Shown here in pieces: positions 47,936-59,517 of a stretch of DNA of 64,000 bases (its first letter is position 1; every line of letters begins with the position of its first letter). The notes under the pieces were generated by a model, which was not told the DNA's origin, searched no databases, and saw only the letters and a program-made list of their open reading frames with translations. The translations under genes were made by a program, and so were the position numbers. The stretch is from Dendrolimus kikuchii (lineage: Eukaryota; Arthropoda; Insecta; Lepidoptera; Lasiocampidae): contig CM034406.1 in NCBI GenBank assembly GCA_019925095.2, positions 8,249,388 through 8,313,387 of the forward strand. Direction: 5' to 3'.

Positions 47936-48522
47936 TTAAGATAGATATACTTAATGAGATGTATGTATATATTATGTTGCATCAAATATGTAGGTACGCA
48001 GGCTATAATCAAATTAATTATTATTATGAAATTGAAATAATATAATCGCAATAGTAAACTTGCATAATTATTTACCACGCCATGTTAGCAGAGAATTCTG
48101 ATTCACTGATGATGATGAACTTCCAGTGTCATCAACAAAGTAAAGAACAATACCTATAAGAAAATAAATATGTTCAGCCTAGACCTAGATAGAATATTTG
48201 AAGTACGTCATAACTTATTTTGTTAGAAATTACTTTAACAGTAATTCGTGATAAGAATTAAGCCAAACGAATGTAGTCAAAATCATATAGTTAAAGCAAG
48301 TAGAGATTCTCCCATTTAAATTAGGCATGATAATGTAAAATCATGTGTTCAAAGTGCCAAAGTACTAGATAATCGTCATACGACAAGCTACGTAACAGAA
48401 CCTTATGATTTAGAGAATCAACTAAAACTGCAACCAAACGTAGTTATTAAAATTGGTAGTAAAAATTAACACTACGTTTGGTTTTTAAAACTGGGATCAA
48501 TTTTATTTAAAACTAAACTGAC
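47936..48522. other. Intron sequence next to the Lim1 homeodomain exon
   Basis: AT-rich; no repeat recognised. Confidence 0.4.
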
Positions 48523-48741
48523 CTGTATCACCCTCATGGGAAGTCCCGTTTCTTTTGCTAGTTGCTCTCGTATATGTCTGGTGGGTTTTGGTGTTTGTGA
48601 GAATGCCGATTTCAGAATCTCCAATTGCTTTGCCTTTATCGTGGTTCTCGGTCCTCTTCTTTTGGACCCTCCGTTTCCATCGTCTGGTGATTTGTTTTCG
48701 GCCTGCGAGTCCCTGGTCTCCGGATCTCCATCTAGTGAACC
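48523..48741 (-). CDS. Lim1: Lim1 homeodomain exon (residues 1-46 of the homeodomain)
   Basis: The exon has 73 codons. It begins [20 protein letters not shown], a conserved Lim1 linker, and then [20 protein letters not shown] starts the homeodomain. The homeodomain continues through the [18 protein letters not shown] stretch to MRVIQ. This is diagnostic of Lhx1/5-class proteins; Thr-Pro-Lys-Pro-Thr replaces the more usual residues between helices 1 and 2. The acceptor is a good pyrimidine-rich tract ending CTATCCCAG before GGT, and the donor is ATACAG followed by GTCAGT. Both junctions are phase 0. The donor sits between homeodomain residues 46 and 47, an old and widely shared intron position in homeobox genes. 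The other half of the homeodomain is 47.7 kb away at 571-829. No stop or frameshift is present, so the exon looks functional. Confidence 0.97.
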
Positions 48742-49362
48742 CTGGGATAGAAAGACGAACAACTGAATGCGACAATGTGGTCAGATCCCATTACTAAACC
48801 GGCGGGATTGTCGAATTTAGGAAATTTCGATGAAGGAATTAAAACTTAAACATAACAGATAAAACATGAATTGTGTTCAATACAAAACCAGTGTCTACAG
48901 TCTTCCGCAGGAGCCCTTTGATAATGCCATCCATGGCTTGACGTTTTAAAACTAATACCGGTTAACATTTTAAAATAACATTACATTAAATATCACATAC
49001 TTATCTAGTAAGTTTATAAGTTCTGCAGCACCTACTTGTAAGTTGCAAATATGGAACTAAAGTACCTGTGGTATACACTTTCTTCAATGTGAGTTTGCAC
49101 TTGTGACAAATTTTTATGGTAATGAGTTGTCTGATTTTCTATACAGAAATATAATTTTACTATTGTATAAGACACATTCTTCGGCACAAATAAAACTTTT
49201 AATCGAACTGGAACAAGAATCGTAAATAGTCTTCTCAAGATATCAAAATATTAGTAAAAATAAAAGAAATTACAAAATAAAGAAATATTCAAAAAATAGG
49301 TTATCAAAAACGATTTATATTATTTTAAATAAATTATTTTAGAAATAATGTGTTCTACTAAC
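48742..49362 (-). other. Lim1: Lim1 intron (621 bp)
   Basis: Donor GTTAGT at 49362-49357 and acceptor ending CCCAG at 48742. AT-rich, no repeat recognised inside. Confidence 0.85.
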
Positions 49363-49520
49363 CTGATCTTCCGAATCTTCATGAGGTTTGACATCGCCAT
49401 TGTGTGATAGGTCTGAACTTAGCGCAGGATGTGGCGCATGTGCTGGACTACTAGAGTTATTTGCTGCTCTCGATTCGTCTTCTTCTTCCTCGTCTGATCC
49501 AGAACCTAGTAATGAATCCG
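49363..49520 (-). CDS. Lim1: Lim1 acidic/Ser-rich linker exon between LIM2 and the homeodomain
   Basis: After two nucleotides completing a split codon, 52 codons encode DSLLGSGSDEEEEDESRAAN followed by a Ser/Pro/His-rich stretch ending HEDSEDQ. The SLLGSGSDEE start and acidic run match the segment joining the second LIM domain to the homeodomain in insect Lim1. The acceptor is textbook (TTTTAATTCTTCTGTTACAG) and the donor is GATCAG followed by GTTAGT. It joins in phase 0 to the homeodomain exon through a 621-bp intron (48742-49362). The exon is low complexity, so it was identified mainly by splice context, frame agreement and recognised motifs. The upstream exon must end in phase 1 and was not found in 49521-64000. 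The plus-strand reading of the same bases is only a shadow. Confidence 0.88.
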
Positions 49521-49562
49521 CTGTAACAGAAGAATTAAAACTAACTTCAGCGCATATTGATC

Positions 49563-50859
49563 AAGTTGGTTAATCATCAGTAGGTACAGTGTCACAACTA
49601 TATGTTTTGTTAGACATACCTACGCTTATTTTACATTCGTTTTTAACCGCGACTTATTTGGAACTTTTTCTGCCCTAATGTAGTAAACATGTAAGTGTAA
49701 TGCTAATAAGATACTGATGTGTTTAGTGAAAGCCTAAATAAAGTGCATTTTCATATCTCTGACATATGGAACTGAGAGTTGCTGTTATGTCTTCCCCTTC
49801 AAGACTATTTTTTGCAACAAAAGGTATCTACCTATGCCCTTACCCAAGATACATTATATAAATTTGCCAAAATTCATTAACATTCATTCAGCAGTGATCT
49901 ATGAAATACATAAATATATTATGTACATATATATAAGTGAATTTAGCACAATTGTACAAAACTGAAGTTTATGCAGACAAAGCCGCGTGCAAAACTCTTC
50001 TATCACGTATCTATATATCGCTTCTATTTACTGTATACCTAAAGTATTAAAGTGTAAGTACTTAAGAATACTCATACTGTAATTATTTTTCAGGAAAATG
50101 CGAACCATCTTGTATCAGCAGATCCTATTACTTTTTTAGATACGAAAATAACTATTAAAAGTCCAATAACCCTTTAAAATAAGAGTAAAATTGACTTATG
50201 AAAAAGCAATCGTGGCACCCTCCGAGACCGGGTTAACCAAATAAAAATGTAATTTCGGGGCGCGCTCTCCCCTCAAAGAAATTGTAAGAGAAAAAAATTA
50301 GCCGCAAAAACAATTACTTACGGCACTGTCAGAGAAATGTTTTCGAATTACTAAGTATTTTCGAGAGATAATCGGACTTTAAAGTATGTTAGCATTATCA
50401 AAATATTACTCTGATCATGTTTCGCGAGGATGTCACAAACTTGTAAATAACGATCAATAAAACCTACCTAGACCGGAAAACAACTACTTTAATATCATCT
50501 AGATATTCTATTTCGTATTGAATAAGAAATCACAGATGATAGATTTAAGATACCGAAATAATCATTAGGCCACAGATTTCGTCAAATTTAATCATTTGTA
50601 ATTATCTGCTACCCAAACCTCGATACTTTTTATTATACGTATACTCTTTATATACTTACTAATACATATAAAATGTTTTCTTTTGTCTTAGTCAAATAGC
50701 AATGGATGTTGTGGTAAGAACCGAAAATTATGTGCGCATTTAATTTTATATTTTTATAAGGTATATTATTAGACTTAAATGTAAATTTTAAAATTTGATT
50801 AAGAATGGGGCTCCCCAAAAAAGGTGTAAACCGATATTTAAAGTCTCAACGAGGTAGGC
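49563..50859. other. Intron sequence, nothing recognised
   Basis: 50215-50280 is GC-richer (GGGGCGCGCTCTCCCC region); otherwise AT-rich. Confidence 0.4.
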
Positions 50860-50965
50860 AATGCATCGACTTTGTTAGTATTGCAAATGTCCATGGGTGA
50901 CGAACCACTTGCCATTAAATTAATCCATTTGCCAGTTTGCCTACAAGCAAACAAAAAATTTGAGA
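50860..50965 (-). repeat. Fragment of a B/C-type interspersed repeat
   Basis: GCAAATGTCCATGGGTGACG, CCACTTGCCATTAAATTAAT and CAGTTTGCCTACAAGCAAAC resemble the inverse of family B/C ends. Confidence 0.45.
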
Positions 50966-52069
50966 TCAAGATTACATTACCTTTTCAAGCACAATATTGG
51001 TTAGTTCTATTCTAAGCAGACGCGTAAAATAAATGATAAACAGGTACAGATAGTGCAAAACTTAATTTATACAGTATAACTCTAAAATTAATTCAGTATA
51101 TGCTAATTTGTTTCACTTATCTCAAAGTTCATTAAAATAATTTCTGTAACATAAATGCAGTATTTACTAATGTGTATATCATTTCTTATTTATTCATATG
51201 AATAAGTTAATAGTAAACAATCTTCAAATAATCAAACAGTCAAATCCAATATTGTGCACTACTCGAAATGAAATCGAGAAGAAAATTTCTTCGATCAATA
51301 AACGTAACACAAAACAAATGGTAGGGGTACAAAAACCGTTTACACTGTTCAAACACAGGGGTCACGAGTACTGTTTGCCATCGGGTACTCTGAATGACCG
51401 TGGATAGCACTTCGACACTCGCTGTATCTATAGTAGACAAGTATGTATAGTTTGCAAGGTATTTGTTGTTATGAGTTATTAAAGTGACATTATGTATTGA
51501 TCGTTATGAATTCTCCGCACAGGCTTCGCTAACATAGTAAGCTATAAAAATGCCTGAAGCCATAAATCGTAATTTCATAGCGTGCAATTATAAATAAGAA
51601 TAAATCGCGATTGTAATGGTTACATTACTTCCTGATGACACTGGGCGTAGTACCTACCTGCATCGCCAATAAAGGCCAAGGAGTTATGATTTGATTATTT
51701 TATATACAAGGCACTATTACCCTTACACTAATATTACCCTTATGGCATTGAAGAAAGATATTAAAAAATTACAATGGTTCAGAAAAAACTTAGTTTTGAA
51801 AAGATCGTAAATGCTACATACAATGTCTAGATGACGCTGATGGCGATTGAATCTTTAAATTGAATAAAGTGTTACGAGGTATTATTTATTTGACAATCAT
51901 TGAAATATAAAATAAATGTTACAAGTGATTTTAAAAGTTAACAATAGAAAAACGAAATAAAAATATAGACATTACAAAAATTTGTAAGGAGTTTGGAAAA
52001 TGCCAATTTAATTATTATATATCTATACCGAAGCAGAAATATTTATCTGTCTTTGATTTCAAAATAATG
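50966..52069. other. Intron sequence, nothing recognised
   Basis: No gene or repeat supported. Confidence 0.4.
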
Positions 52070-52250
52070 TTGAAAATTGTTTGTCTATTTGAAAGTTTGT
52101 ATCGAATAGACTTTGAAACGGTTCAACGGATTTCATTGAAAATTTTAGGGAATAAAACAGCAATTGTTATTTTAATTTTTTGCAGTGTTCAGAATCTATA
52201 AGTAAAAAGTCTAGTCTCGCGCAAACGAAGTCGCGGGCATAGCTAGTTTA
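52070..52250 (+). repeat. LINE-tail repeat family O
   Basis: GAAAGTTTGTATCGAATAG, GAAACGGTTCAACGGATTTC, TTTTTTGCAGTGTTCAGAAT, then GCAAACGAAGTCGCGGGC and ATAGCTAGTTTAGA as terminus. Confidence 0.65.
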
Positions 52251-52839
52251 GAATAAAATTAAAAATGTAATACTCGCCCTTCAAACTTTAAAGCAAAATA
52301 CCGCTATATAATTACAATTCCTTATTTTAGTCAATAAATCACTTGTGTACTTTACTTTAATTAAGTATTAATTGCATCATAATTAATTTACACTGTAGAA
52401 ATGTTTAACTACAAAACTAAATATAAAAAACTAAATGAGTTATATTTAGCAATATTTTTTCAAGTCAAAATAACGTTTGTATAGCCGCAGGCAATATTAG
52501 GGCGTGCGTTCGCCATAACATCTGTCATAGAAGGAGATGAACCTGTCTGTTCGTATATAAGGGCGTAACGTATATATATGTATTTCTATTGTTATAATCT
52601 AAATAACCTGTCAGCAAAAGTTATTAAATATTTTTGGAGCAAGACTAAAACTAGTAAGAAGACTCAAAAGGACCAAACCTTTTGAGTTAGTGTTGTAAAA
52701 CTATCAAGACAAAAGTAAAGTGAAGTGCAATGTGCCTAACATTAATAAAGAACACACGAACAAAGTGGCTTATTCTTAATAGAGTAATAAGAAAAGAGGT
52801 ATTGGACACATTCTTAGTATAAATAATTATATCTAGTAC

Positions 52840-53085
52840 TAGCTGTGCCCGCGACGTCGTCCGCGTGGAATTTGCTTTCAAAACTCTCCGATTTTGAAAC
52901 ATTCTTCATTGGTGCTCCGCTCCTATTGGTCTTAGCGTGACGATATATAGCTTATAGCCTTCCTCGATAAATGGGCTATTCAACATTGAAAGAATTTTTG
53001 AAATCGGACCAGCGGTTCCTGAGATTAGCGCGTTTAAACAAACAAACAAACTCTTCAGCTTTATAATATTAGTACAGATTTTAGG
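52840..53085 (+). repeat. LINE-tail repeat (ACTAGCTGTGCCCGCGACGT type)
   Basis: TAGCTGTGCCCGCGACGTCG, CTCCGCTCCTATTGGTCTTA, GAAATCGGACCAGCGGTTCC, AGATTAGCGCGTTTAAACAA, CTTTATAATATTAGTACAGAT. This is a well-known-looking lepidopteran non-LTR 3' end; noncoding. Confidence 0.75.
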
Positions 53086-55540
53086 TCATATTTAAATTAC
53101 TTATTAGTCTTGTTTCTTATTTTAGATTGTAATTTTAATGTTGTATCGTTAAGACGAAGCATTAAGTAAAATAAAAAAATTGTAAAGTGTCTTCTGGGAG
53201 CAGTCTTGACGATAATACGGATTTAGATATGATAGTCCATGTCAATTCAGTGCAAATGGACCAGTCAAACTCAGATAGGAAGTTTCCTACTAATTTTAAG
53301 ACACATATAACTTTCGGTATATTTAGGAGAAGAGTTACGTGGTCAAGCAGAAGAACTACGCTCGGGATAGCTACATTCATAGTAAACTTTATTAGATATA
53401 TATGTCACTGATGATATAGTCGGAACAAAGTCACTTATACTACTAGTGCGGCTATGTTTTAGAGACAGTCTAGTTATGTGGGAAAGAAATTTCTTGCCAG
53501 CCTGCCTTCGTCAGGTGCCGATGAAAGAGGTAAACCCAAGCTTGACGCCGTAAAAATTGAATGGGAGCTATGTACCAACTGTCTCACAATAAGGGGCTTA
53601 AGGACAGAAGATTTCAGAAGGCAGTATAATGTGGATAAGGAAAAATAGAGAAATGGACCCCACGGTTCGAAGTAAGCTTCCAAAGGCAACTGGAACATTA
53701 TGAAAGAATGATGATGATAGTAGTTTGTGGTATAATAAATTTATCGTTATCATCATTAAAACATATTGGTACATATTAGGTACCTACCACAACTATTACC
53801 CATAGGAATAATGAAGAAAAGAGAGATCTTGTTCATGATTACCTTTTGCTTCGTCTACCAGGGCCAAGAAAGAGAATGGGATATAATTATATTACAAAGC
53901 CAAGAAATTTCTATGAGCGAGAAAGAGACGACCCGATAACATATATTTCGTATTCTCTCTAAGTTTCCCTTTGCATGACTTGCAGGTATGTGGAGGAAAT
54001 ACAAGTCAGTGTTGTCGGAAAAGGTTTGTAAGATTAAAATAGCGTCAATTCTCCCCAAGTGCTGTCTCATTGTGGCTTTAATTATGTTAATTTTGGCTAT
54101 TTGGCCTCAAGTTTTCAGGAAGATTTTGGTATGTTTGTTATATAAGTAATATTTCGTTCCTTTGACCACCTTCTGTTATCCACTTACTTAGACTTAAACT
54201 TTATAAGATAAGGTGTCTTCACATCTAGAATTTTCTGGTCTATTCTAGCAATGGTTTGCAGGTTGAGGAACTCTAAAACATATAAATTGATGTAATATAT
54301 TTGCTTAACATCAGGCAAGATCGTGGTAAAATGAAACCCTATACTACAATAAAAAAAGCTCCATTAAAGATTATCTATTATGTTATGATGAGAATTAGAT
54401 GGCTCAAGAAACTTATGCTTTGAACTTGTAAAGGACAGCTTCCTTGGTCTTCAAAGGGTTGAAGATGGATGGAATGGAGAAGAAAAATATATCAAAGCAG
54501 TGTTGATGCTCCTATTTTCAATAGATATCTATTACGTTGTATCGTAACACCTAGAAGATCAAGAGATGGCTAAAACTAGATACATGTAAATGGTAGTTGC
54601 AAAATCGTCATAAACTGAGTATATCGTACTAAAATTGAGTTTTGGCCTGCAAGACATGTTGCTGGACAACTCATCATACTGGCAAATATTCTGTTTACTA
54701 CTTTACACTGGAAGAGTATTCCACTTTTTTATGTTCGTCCAGGCTCACGTTTAACCACGATTTTATCTGGTGTTGAGTGATGACGCTGTCTAGGATGAAG
54801 ATATCTTCTGAGTAAGCGTGCTTATAAAATATGTGTTCACTCGTTACGAAGACTTCTATATTGTATTTTTTAGGAAAAACTGATTCCGGCAAATCATTCT
54901 ATTCTTCGGCAGTGCGTACCAAAAAAGTTAAAGCGTAGCGTTAGACGGTGTTTGCACCATGTAAACCTGGCGCAAACTGGTGCATCTGGTTATCTATGAT
55001 AAAACAAGTACGAAACGGTAAAACTTCCACCTCAGTTCTCCACCTTTTTAGAACATAAATAACAAACCCTTGAACCTCTACCTACTCTATAATCACAACA
55101 CTCCAACCATGATCTCTCCGATCAACTTAGATGTTAATGCAAACACTTAGAAATAAAACGTCCGGACATCGAGGGCACCCTTAGCACCCTCATGATTCCA
55201 CGAGTTGGCTAAACACTACACTTTATGTTACATTCAAATATTTACAAAAATACGGAATATGAATATTTTATCGACAGAATTGCGAGCTTGTGTTTGATAT
55301 ATTTTACAATAAATTTTAAACAATTTACATACAAACAGGCGTTAACATAACTTGGCAGTATATATATTATATTCGAAATATGATAACATTATTTTTAAAT
55401 ATTATTTAGAAACCAATTAGGTAGTAATCTAATTCGCTTTTCAGATTTATGACATAATAATTAACTACTCTTATACGATATTAAGGAGATTTTAATATTC
55501 TGAATAATAAAAAGTTTGTTGAGGTAGTAGACAGACAAGA
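53086..55540. other. Intron sequence, no gene recognised
   Basis: 53160-53710 is a less AT-rich stretch with several short ORFs on both strands; it might be a degraded element but I cannot classify it. The rest is AT-rich. Confidence 0.35.
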
Positions 55541-55605
55541 GCTATGAATGTCAAAGAAGCGAGTGAGGTGTGTAAGAATAAGCCTGAATGGCGCTCTGTT
55601 GTTTG
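55541..55605 (+). repeat. Fragment of L2 LINE coding tail (about 60 bp)
   Basis: Encodes MNVKEASEVCKNKPEWRSV then diverges to VC and a stop. Nearly identical in DNA to the reverse complement of about 47672-47730. Neither the 5' part nor the 3' terminus of the element is present. Confidence 0.75.
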
Positions 55606-55904
55606 TTAGTTTTATTTTTACAACTATCACATTGAGGCAATCAGAATATTTAACAATCCTTGTCGATATAAGGATTGTTCTAAGACGATTTGAAACAATC
55701 ATCTAAGTATCACACATGCATAATATAATAATATACTGTTTAATACACTAGGCATGCGTCTGATATAATAGTATTATTATAGTGTGTTATCTATGGCACG
55801 TTCCTGTACTTGTTTGAAGCGAATAATTGTAATGCATGGGTGGGTCTGTTTTATAGGATTCCTGAGGCATTTTGTCTAAAACGTAACAGTTATAAAATCT
55901 TCTA

Positions 55905-56390
55905 ATATACCCGTGGTATCACAATCGGTCCTGTTATATGGATCCGAATGTTAAGCCACTAAAGTGATAGACCAGAAACGTCTCCACTCAGCTGAGATCA
56001 GAATGTTGCGATGGATGTGTGGTGTTACAAGAATAGATAAGGTGAGAAACGAGTACATAAGGGGATCTTTGAAAGTTGCACCCGTGACTAAAAAAATTGA
56101 TAGGAAGAATATTACGGTGGTATGGACATGTAATGAGGAGGGATGAAAGTCACGTGACAAAAAGAATGTTGAAAAGCAAAATTAATGGGTAGAAAAGTAA
56201 AGGTAAACCCTACCCCGCAAGGGAACTGGCGTGAAGTTATGTATGTATGTATGTAAAAGTAAAGGTAGAGCAAAAATGAGATGGATGGATAGTGTGAAGA
56301 ATGATATAATGATTCGTGGTATGACAGAGGACGTATGTCAGAATAGAGGAGTATATATGGAAGCAAAAGACATTGTGCCGACCTCAAATA
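55905..56390 (+). pseudogene. RTE-like LINE reverse transcriptase C-terminus, interrupted
   Basis: Plus-strand frames read LLYGSEC, then VIDQKRLHSAEIRMLRWMCG, VTRIDKVRNEYIRGSLKVAP and later RAKMRWMDSVKNDIMIRGM with KDIVPT near the end. This is the classic C-terminus of RTE-type reverse transcriptases in arthropods and differs from families L/L2. It is broken by frameshifts and by a 49-bp insertion at 56206-56254. A SINE D copy follows at 56421. 5'-truncated and inactive. Confidence 0.8.
56206..56254 (+). mobile_element. 49-bp L2 LINE 3'-end insertion with 13-bp target duplication
   Basis: The bases AAAAGTAAAGGTA occur at 56193-56205 and again at 56255-56267. Between them lie 49 bp reading CTACCCCGCAAGGGAACTGG, CGTGAAGTT and (ATGT)n, i.e. 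the last coding/untranslated bases and tail of the L2 subfamily (compare the reverse complement of 47619-47660). It is an extremely 5'-truncated retrotransposition. Confidence 0.88.
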
Positions 56391-56420
56391 ATTCGGAGAA
56401 GGTAAAAGAAAAGAGAGAGA

Positions 56421-56715
56421 GTCTAGGTAGCGTAATGGTTAGCGCATTCGTCCGAAACACTAAGGTAACGGGTTCGAATCGTAGCCGGAACTCATGCACT
56501 ACTTAGGCTGTTTTCTAACCTAATATGCATATTGTTACAATTACCATTACTAAAAACGGTGAAGGAAAACATCGTGATGAAACCTGCACATCGAGATGAC
56601 CGATGTGTCAAACCTGCCAAGCCACCCTAGACAAGCGTGGTGGGTATACAGTCCATTCGCTAACAGTAGGAGGCCCGAGCCCAGCAATGGGACTTTTATG
56701 GGCTGTTATTATTAT
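56421..56715 (+). mobile_element. tRNA-derived SINE, family D, best-preserved copy
   Basis: TAGGTAGCGTAATGGTTAGC and ACGGGTTCGAATCGTAGCCG form the A and B box region. The body has TAATATGCATATTGTTACAA, CGAGATGACCGATGTGTCAA, GACAAGCGTGGTGGGTATAC and GGAGGCCCGAGCCCAGCAAT; the tail is TTATTATTATTT. The 70-codon ORF across it is not a gene. Confidence 0.85.
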
Positions 56716-57084
56716 TTGTAAAGCCTTCATGTACAGTGGCGGTATGAAAAAATTCGCCAGTTTTCAAATTCATTTATTTAACGTTCCGCGAACACATGTT
56801 CTCTTTTTAAACTAAGTCACAGAACAGACCGTTCCACAGAAAATTAAGTTTTGAAAATTACTTAGATCAAAGTTGTTTGATTTTCTATCTTCTCTTAGAA
56901 GATTGTTTAGAGATGTAAGCCCTTTGTTTCTTATTGTTAATCTCAGTTTCTGTCATTGCCAATATTGCAATTTTTTTCTTTCATAATTTTCTACCTATAC
57001 AAATAAATAAAATTAAGTATCTGTTTGTAACGTCAGAATAACAGCTTGTTATGAAATGAATATGAAAGTATATACGATAACTAT

Positions 57085-57275
57085 ATTTAAAAAAAACAAT
57101 TATATTTTTAGTCTGTCTGGATGTTCCGGCTAATCTCTGAAACAGCTGGACCGATTTTGACGGGATTTTCACTGGCAGATATCTGATGTTATGAGTAGTA
57201 ACTTAAGCTACCTTTTTTTCAGGCATCCAGGAAAGAAATCCACGCCGACGAAGTCGCGGGCACAGCTAGTATTTT
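57085..57275 (-). repeat. LINE-tail repeat family E, inverted
   Basis: Reverse complement begins CTAGCTGTGCCCGCGACTTC and carries TCTGCCAGTGAAAATCCCGT and CCGGAACATCCAGACAGACT, matching 41275-41500. Confidence 0.7.
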
Positions 57276-57577
57276 ATAAACATAACATTTATTCAAATGT
57301 TGACAGTAATGTTTCTTGTACTCGTGCAAGCAAAAGTCGACTATAAGGTGACGAACATTTTAATTCCGTGAGTGTACCTGCATCGGTACGTCGTCCGTCT
57401 ACTAGTATCTACCTATATGTATTACAGACATCTTTTTTGAAAACAACTAGATTTCTTAGGATGCAATTTGGCTAGATCTAACTTATATATCGTTAGACGA
57501 TGATGTAGTGCAATTATGAAAACTTAGAATACGAAGTGGCCGCCATAAAAGTAGCTGGGGATTGAAAGGTTACATTG

Positions 57578-57715
57578 TAGAATAGAATAGAATAACATTT
57601 ATCTTATAAACTTTCACAAACATAAAATAACAGAGGTGTTGAGTTCTTTGTTGGAACGACTATTTGTTTCGGACGTACAGTACATGAAATTTGTAATGGT
57701 GCCTGGACATTATAA
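57578..57715 (-). repeat. LINE 3' end, family G, inverted
   Basis: Starts with (AGAAT)n at 57578-57592 then TAACATTTATCTTATAAAC and GAGTTCTTTGTTGGAACG, the inverse of 44900-45042. Confidence 0.7.
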
Positions 57716-58129
57716 CATTAATTAATCAATAAATTACCCAACTAAATTAACATAAAACAATATAATTACAGAAGCAGATAATCTTGTAGGCAAGAAAATC
57801 TTGTAGGCAAACCCACACGACAGTAAAACGGTTTTAGTTTTGTTTATTTCTCAGTCAAATCTTGAAAAATCATGAGGAAGTTTCTTGTTTGTTACTTAAA
57901 TTAATAGATGGAGAGACATTTGGGTTTGAGTCGCAAAAAGCCCGTTCACAACCCTCTAATTTTGGACATATTATGAAGTTAAGAAATTTACAAAATCAAG
58001 ATGATTTTCAAGAATCCTTTGAACTATCAAGTTAAAAATTACATAAGTTATGTCGTGAGAGGTTAAAATTATCTAAGACGTCTTATGTAACTTTTTTAAA
58101 TAAGACATTAAAAAAATAAAGTAATTGGT

Positions 58130-58200
58130 TACAGACGTCCATAGGAGATGGTAACCGCTTTCCATCAGGTGGGCTGTCTGCTAAACTCATGCAATAAAAC
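58130..58200 (-). repeat. Family B 5' fragment, inverted
   Basis: CATAGGAGATGGTAACCGCT and GGGCTGTCTGCTAAACTCAT, the inverse of the first 70 bp of family B, ending in a TTGCATG-type start. Confidence 0.7.
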
Positions 58201-58844
58201 ATTATATTGATTTTCTAATTTTAATCTACTCTAAATTTAAGAAAGTTTTGGGGGTTTTTTCGTCTTTAAATAGCAAGAAGTTGCGAAAAGGTGAAAATAG
58301 ATCAAGAAGTAGATGTGTATGACTTTTCAAATACATTTTCATACCTATACCTAAATTTTGAATTTTGGGTGTATCCTAATTTTTAAAATAAACTCTAGTT
58401 ACTAGAAAAATATATTTCTGTAATTTCTGTTCAGAAAGACCAGTGATAATTTTATAATTTATAAATCATAATTTATTACGTCCAAGGTCATCATAGATAG
58501 AAATAATATATTTATGGCTTAAAGTTTATAACTTCACACGAGTCGGGTATTTAACCATAATAGTGACAATTAATTACAGATAATTTGAATTCCTAAAGAG
58601 CCTGATTTATAGAGTAATCAAATAAAAGCCTATAAACTTTTTTATCCAATTATATTTATTCTTAATCATACATTTTTGTAAAATATTTTTAGGGTTGTGT
58701 TTTTCAAAAAACTTTTTGTAAGAACATCAACGCATTGTTGTCAATATCTACCTATCTGCATATTAAGTACATTATATTCGCAAGCTAAGGCTGTGTAATG
58801 ATTAACATACAATGGGCTAATTTGGGGTGGGGACAATCTCAAAC
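58201..58844. other. Intron sequence, nothing recognised
   Basis: AT-rich; no ORF or repeat supported. Confidence 0.4.
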
Positions 58845-58990
58845 CCTTATGGCCGAATCCTGTATCTCGTCAAGCGTTACGCGTTAGCGTCGGTAAAAAT
58901 TTTACATAAACTCCAAAAAGTAATGTCAAAATTCAACCCATGGTAAGGCGACTGAATGAATAGTAAGATATGAATAACCCATTAGTTAAG
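58845..58990 (+). repeat. Family C repeat, diverged
   Basis: ATGTCAAAATTCAACCCATGG and TAAGGCGACTGAATGAATAG match the core of family C; flanks have drifted. Confidence 0.55.
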
Positions 58991-59158
58991 GTATAGGGAA
59001 CTAACAAACCTACCACAAATTTCGTTACAAAATTTACCATGTTCGAATTCGAACCAGGGACCTCTGTGATATTCAGGAATTAAATGGGCAAACGCTTACT
59101 ACACTGAATTTTTCTGCTTACCCCCACATATCTCCAAATGTTTGTATTAGGTATAGTA

Positions 59159-59517
59159 ACTGTTGTAAAACCTCATGAGTGCTAATGGCATAGACAAAAT
59201 ATGATTTTGTACAATTCAAACGTACTTCAATAAAAATGTCGAATCAATAGCACAATCTTTTACTTAAAAGATTTTCCAACATTCGTTATCAGCATATTAC
59301 AAGCTTTGTAAAATGAGCTAATAGTTAATTTTTTTTTATTTCGAAGTTGTTTTGTCATTTTGTTTATTGTGTCAATAAATACGTCTGACAAAAAAAACAA
59401 AAGCTTCAATATGTCAAGAGATCCAATTTTTAACACAATTTTTAAGTAAAAAATTGTATTCTATACAATAATAATATTTTGTCTATGCCATTAGCACTCA
59501 TGAGGTTTTACAACAGT
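59159..59517. mobile_element. MITE with perfect 44-bp inverted arms
   Basis: 59159-59202 and 59474-59517 are exact reverse complements (ACTGTTGTAAAACCTCATGA... on the left). The 271-bp interior is AT-rich and noncoding, and less-conserved complementarity continues slightly inward. The perfect arms suggest a fairly recent origin or gene conversion. Confidence 0.85.

Larger units (their letters stand above)
830..48522 (-). other. Lim1: Giant Lim1 intron within the homeodomain codons (47,693 bp)
   Basis: The donor GTCAGT is at 48522-48517 and the acceptor CCACAG ends at 830. The intron is phase 0 between homeodomain residues 46 and 47. No other host exon was recognised inside on either strand. 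Most of the identifiable content is transposon-derived, separated by AT-rich sequence with no visible coding constraint. Introns of this size in developmental regulators often hold enhancers; that is general knowledge, not shown here. Confidence 0.9.

Noticed and set aside
48503..48797. Several ORFs on both strands across the homeodomain exon
   Set aside because: Shadows of the real Lim1 frame; no independent motifs.
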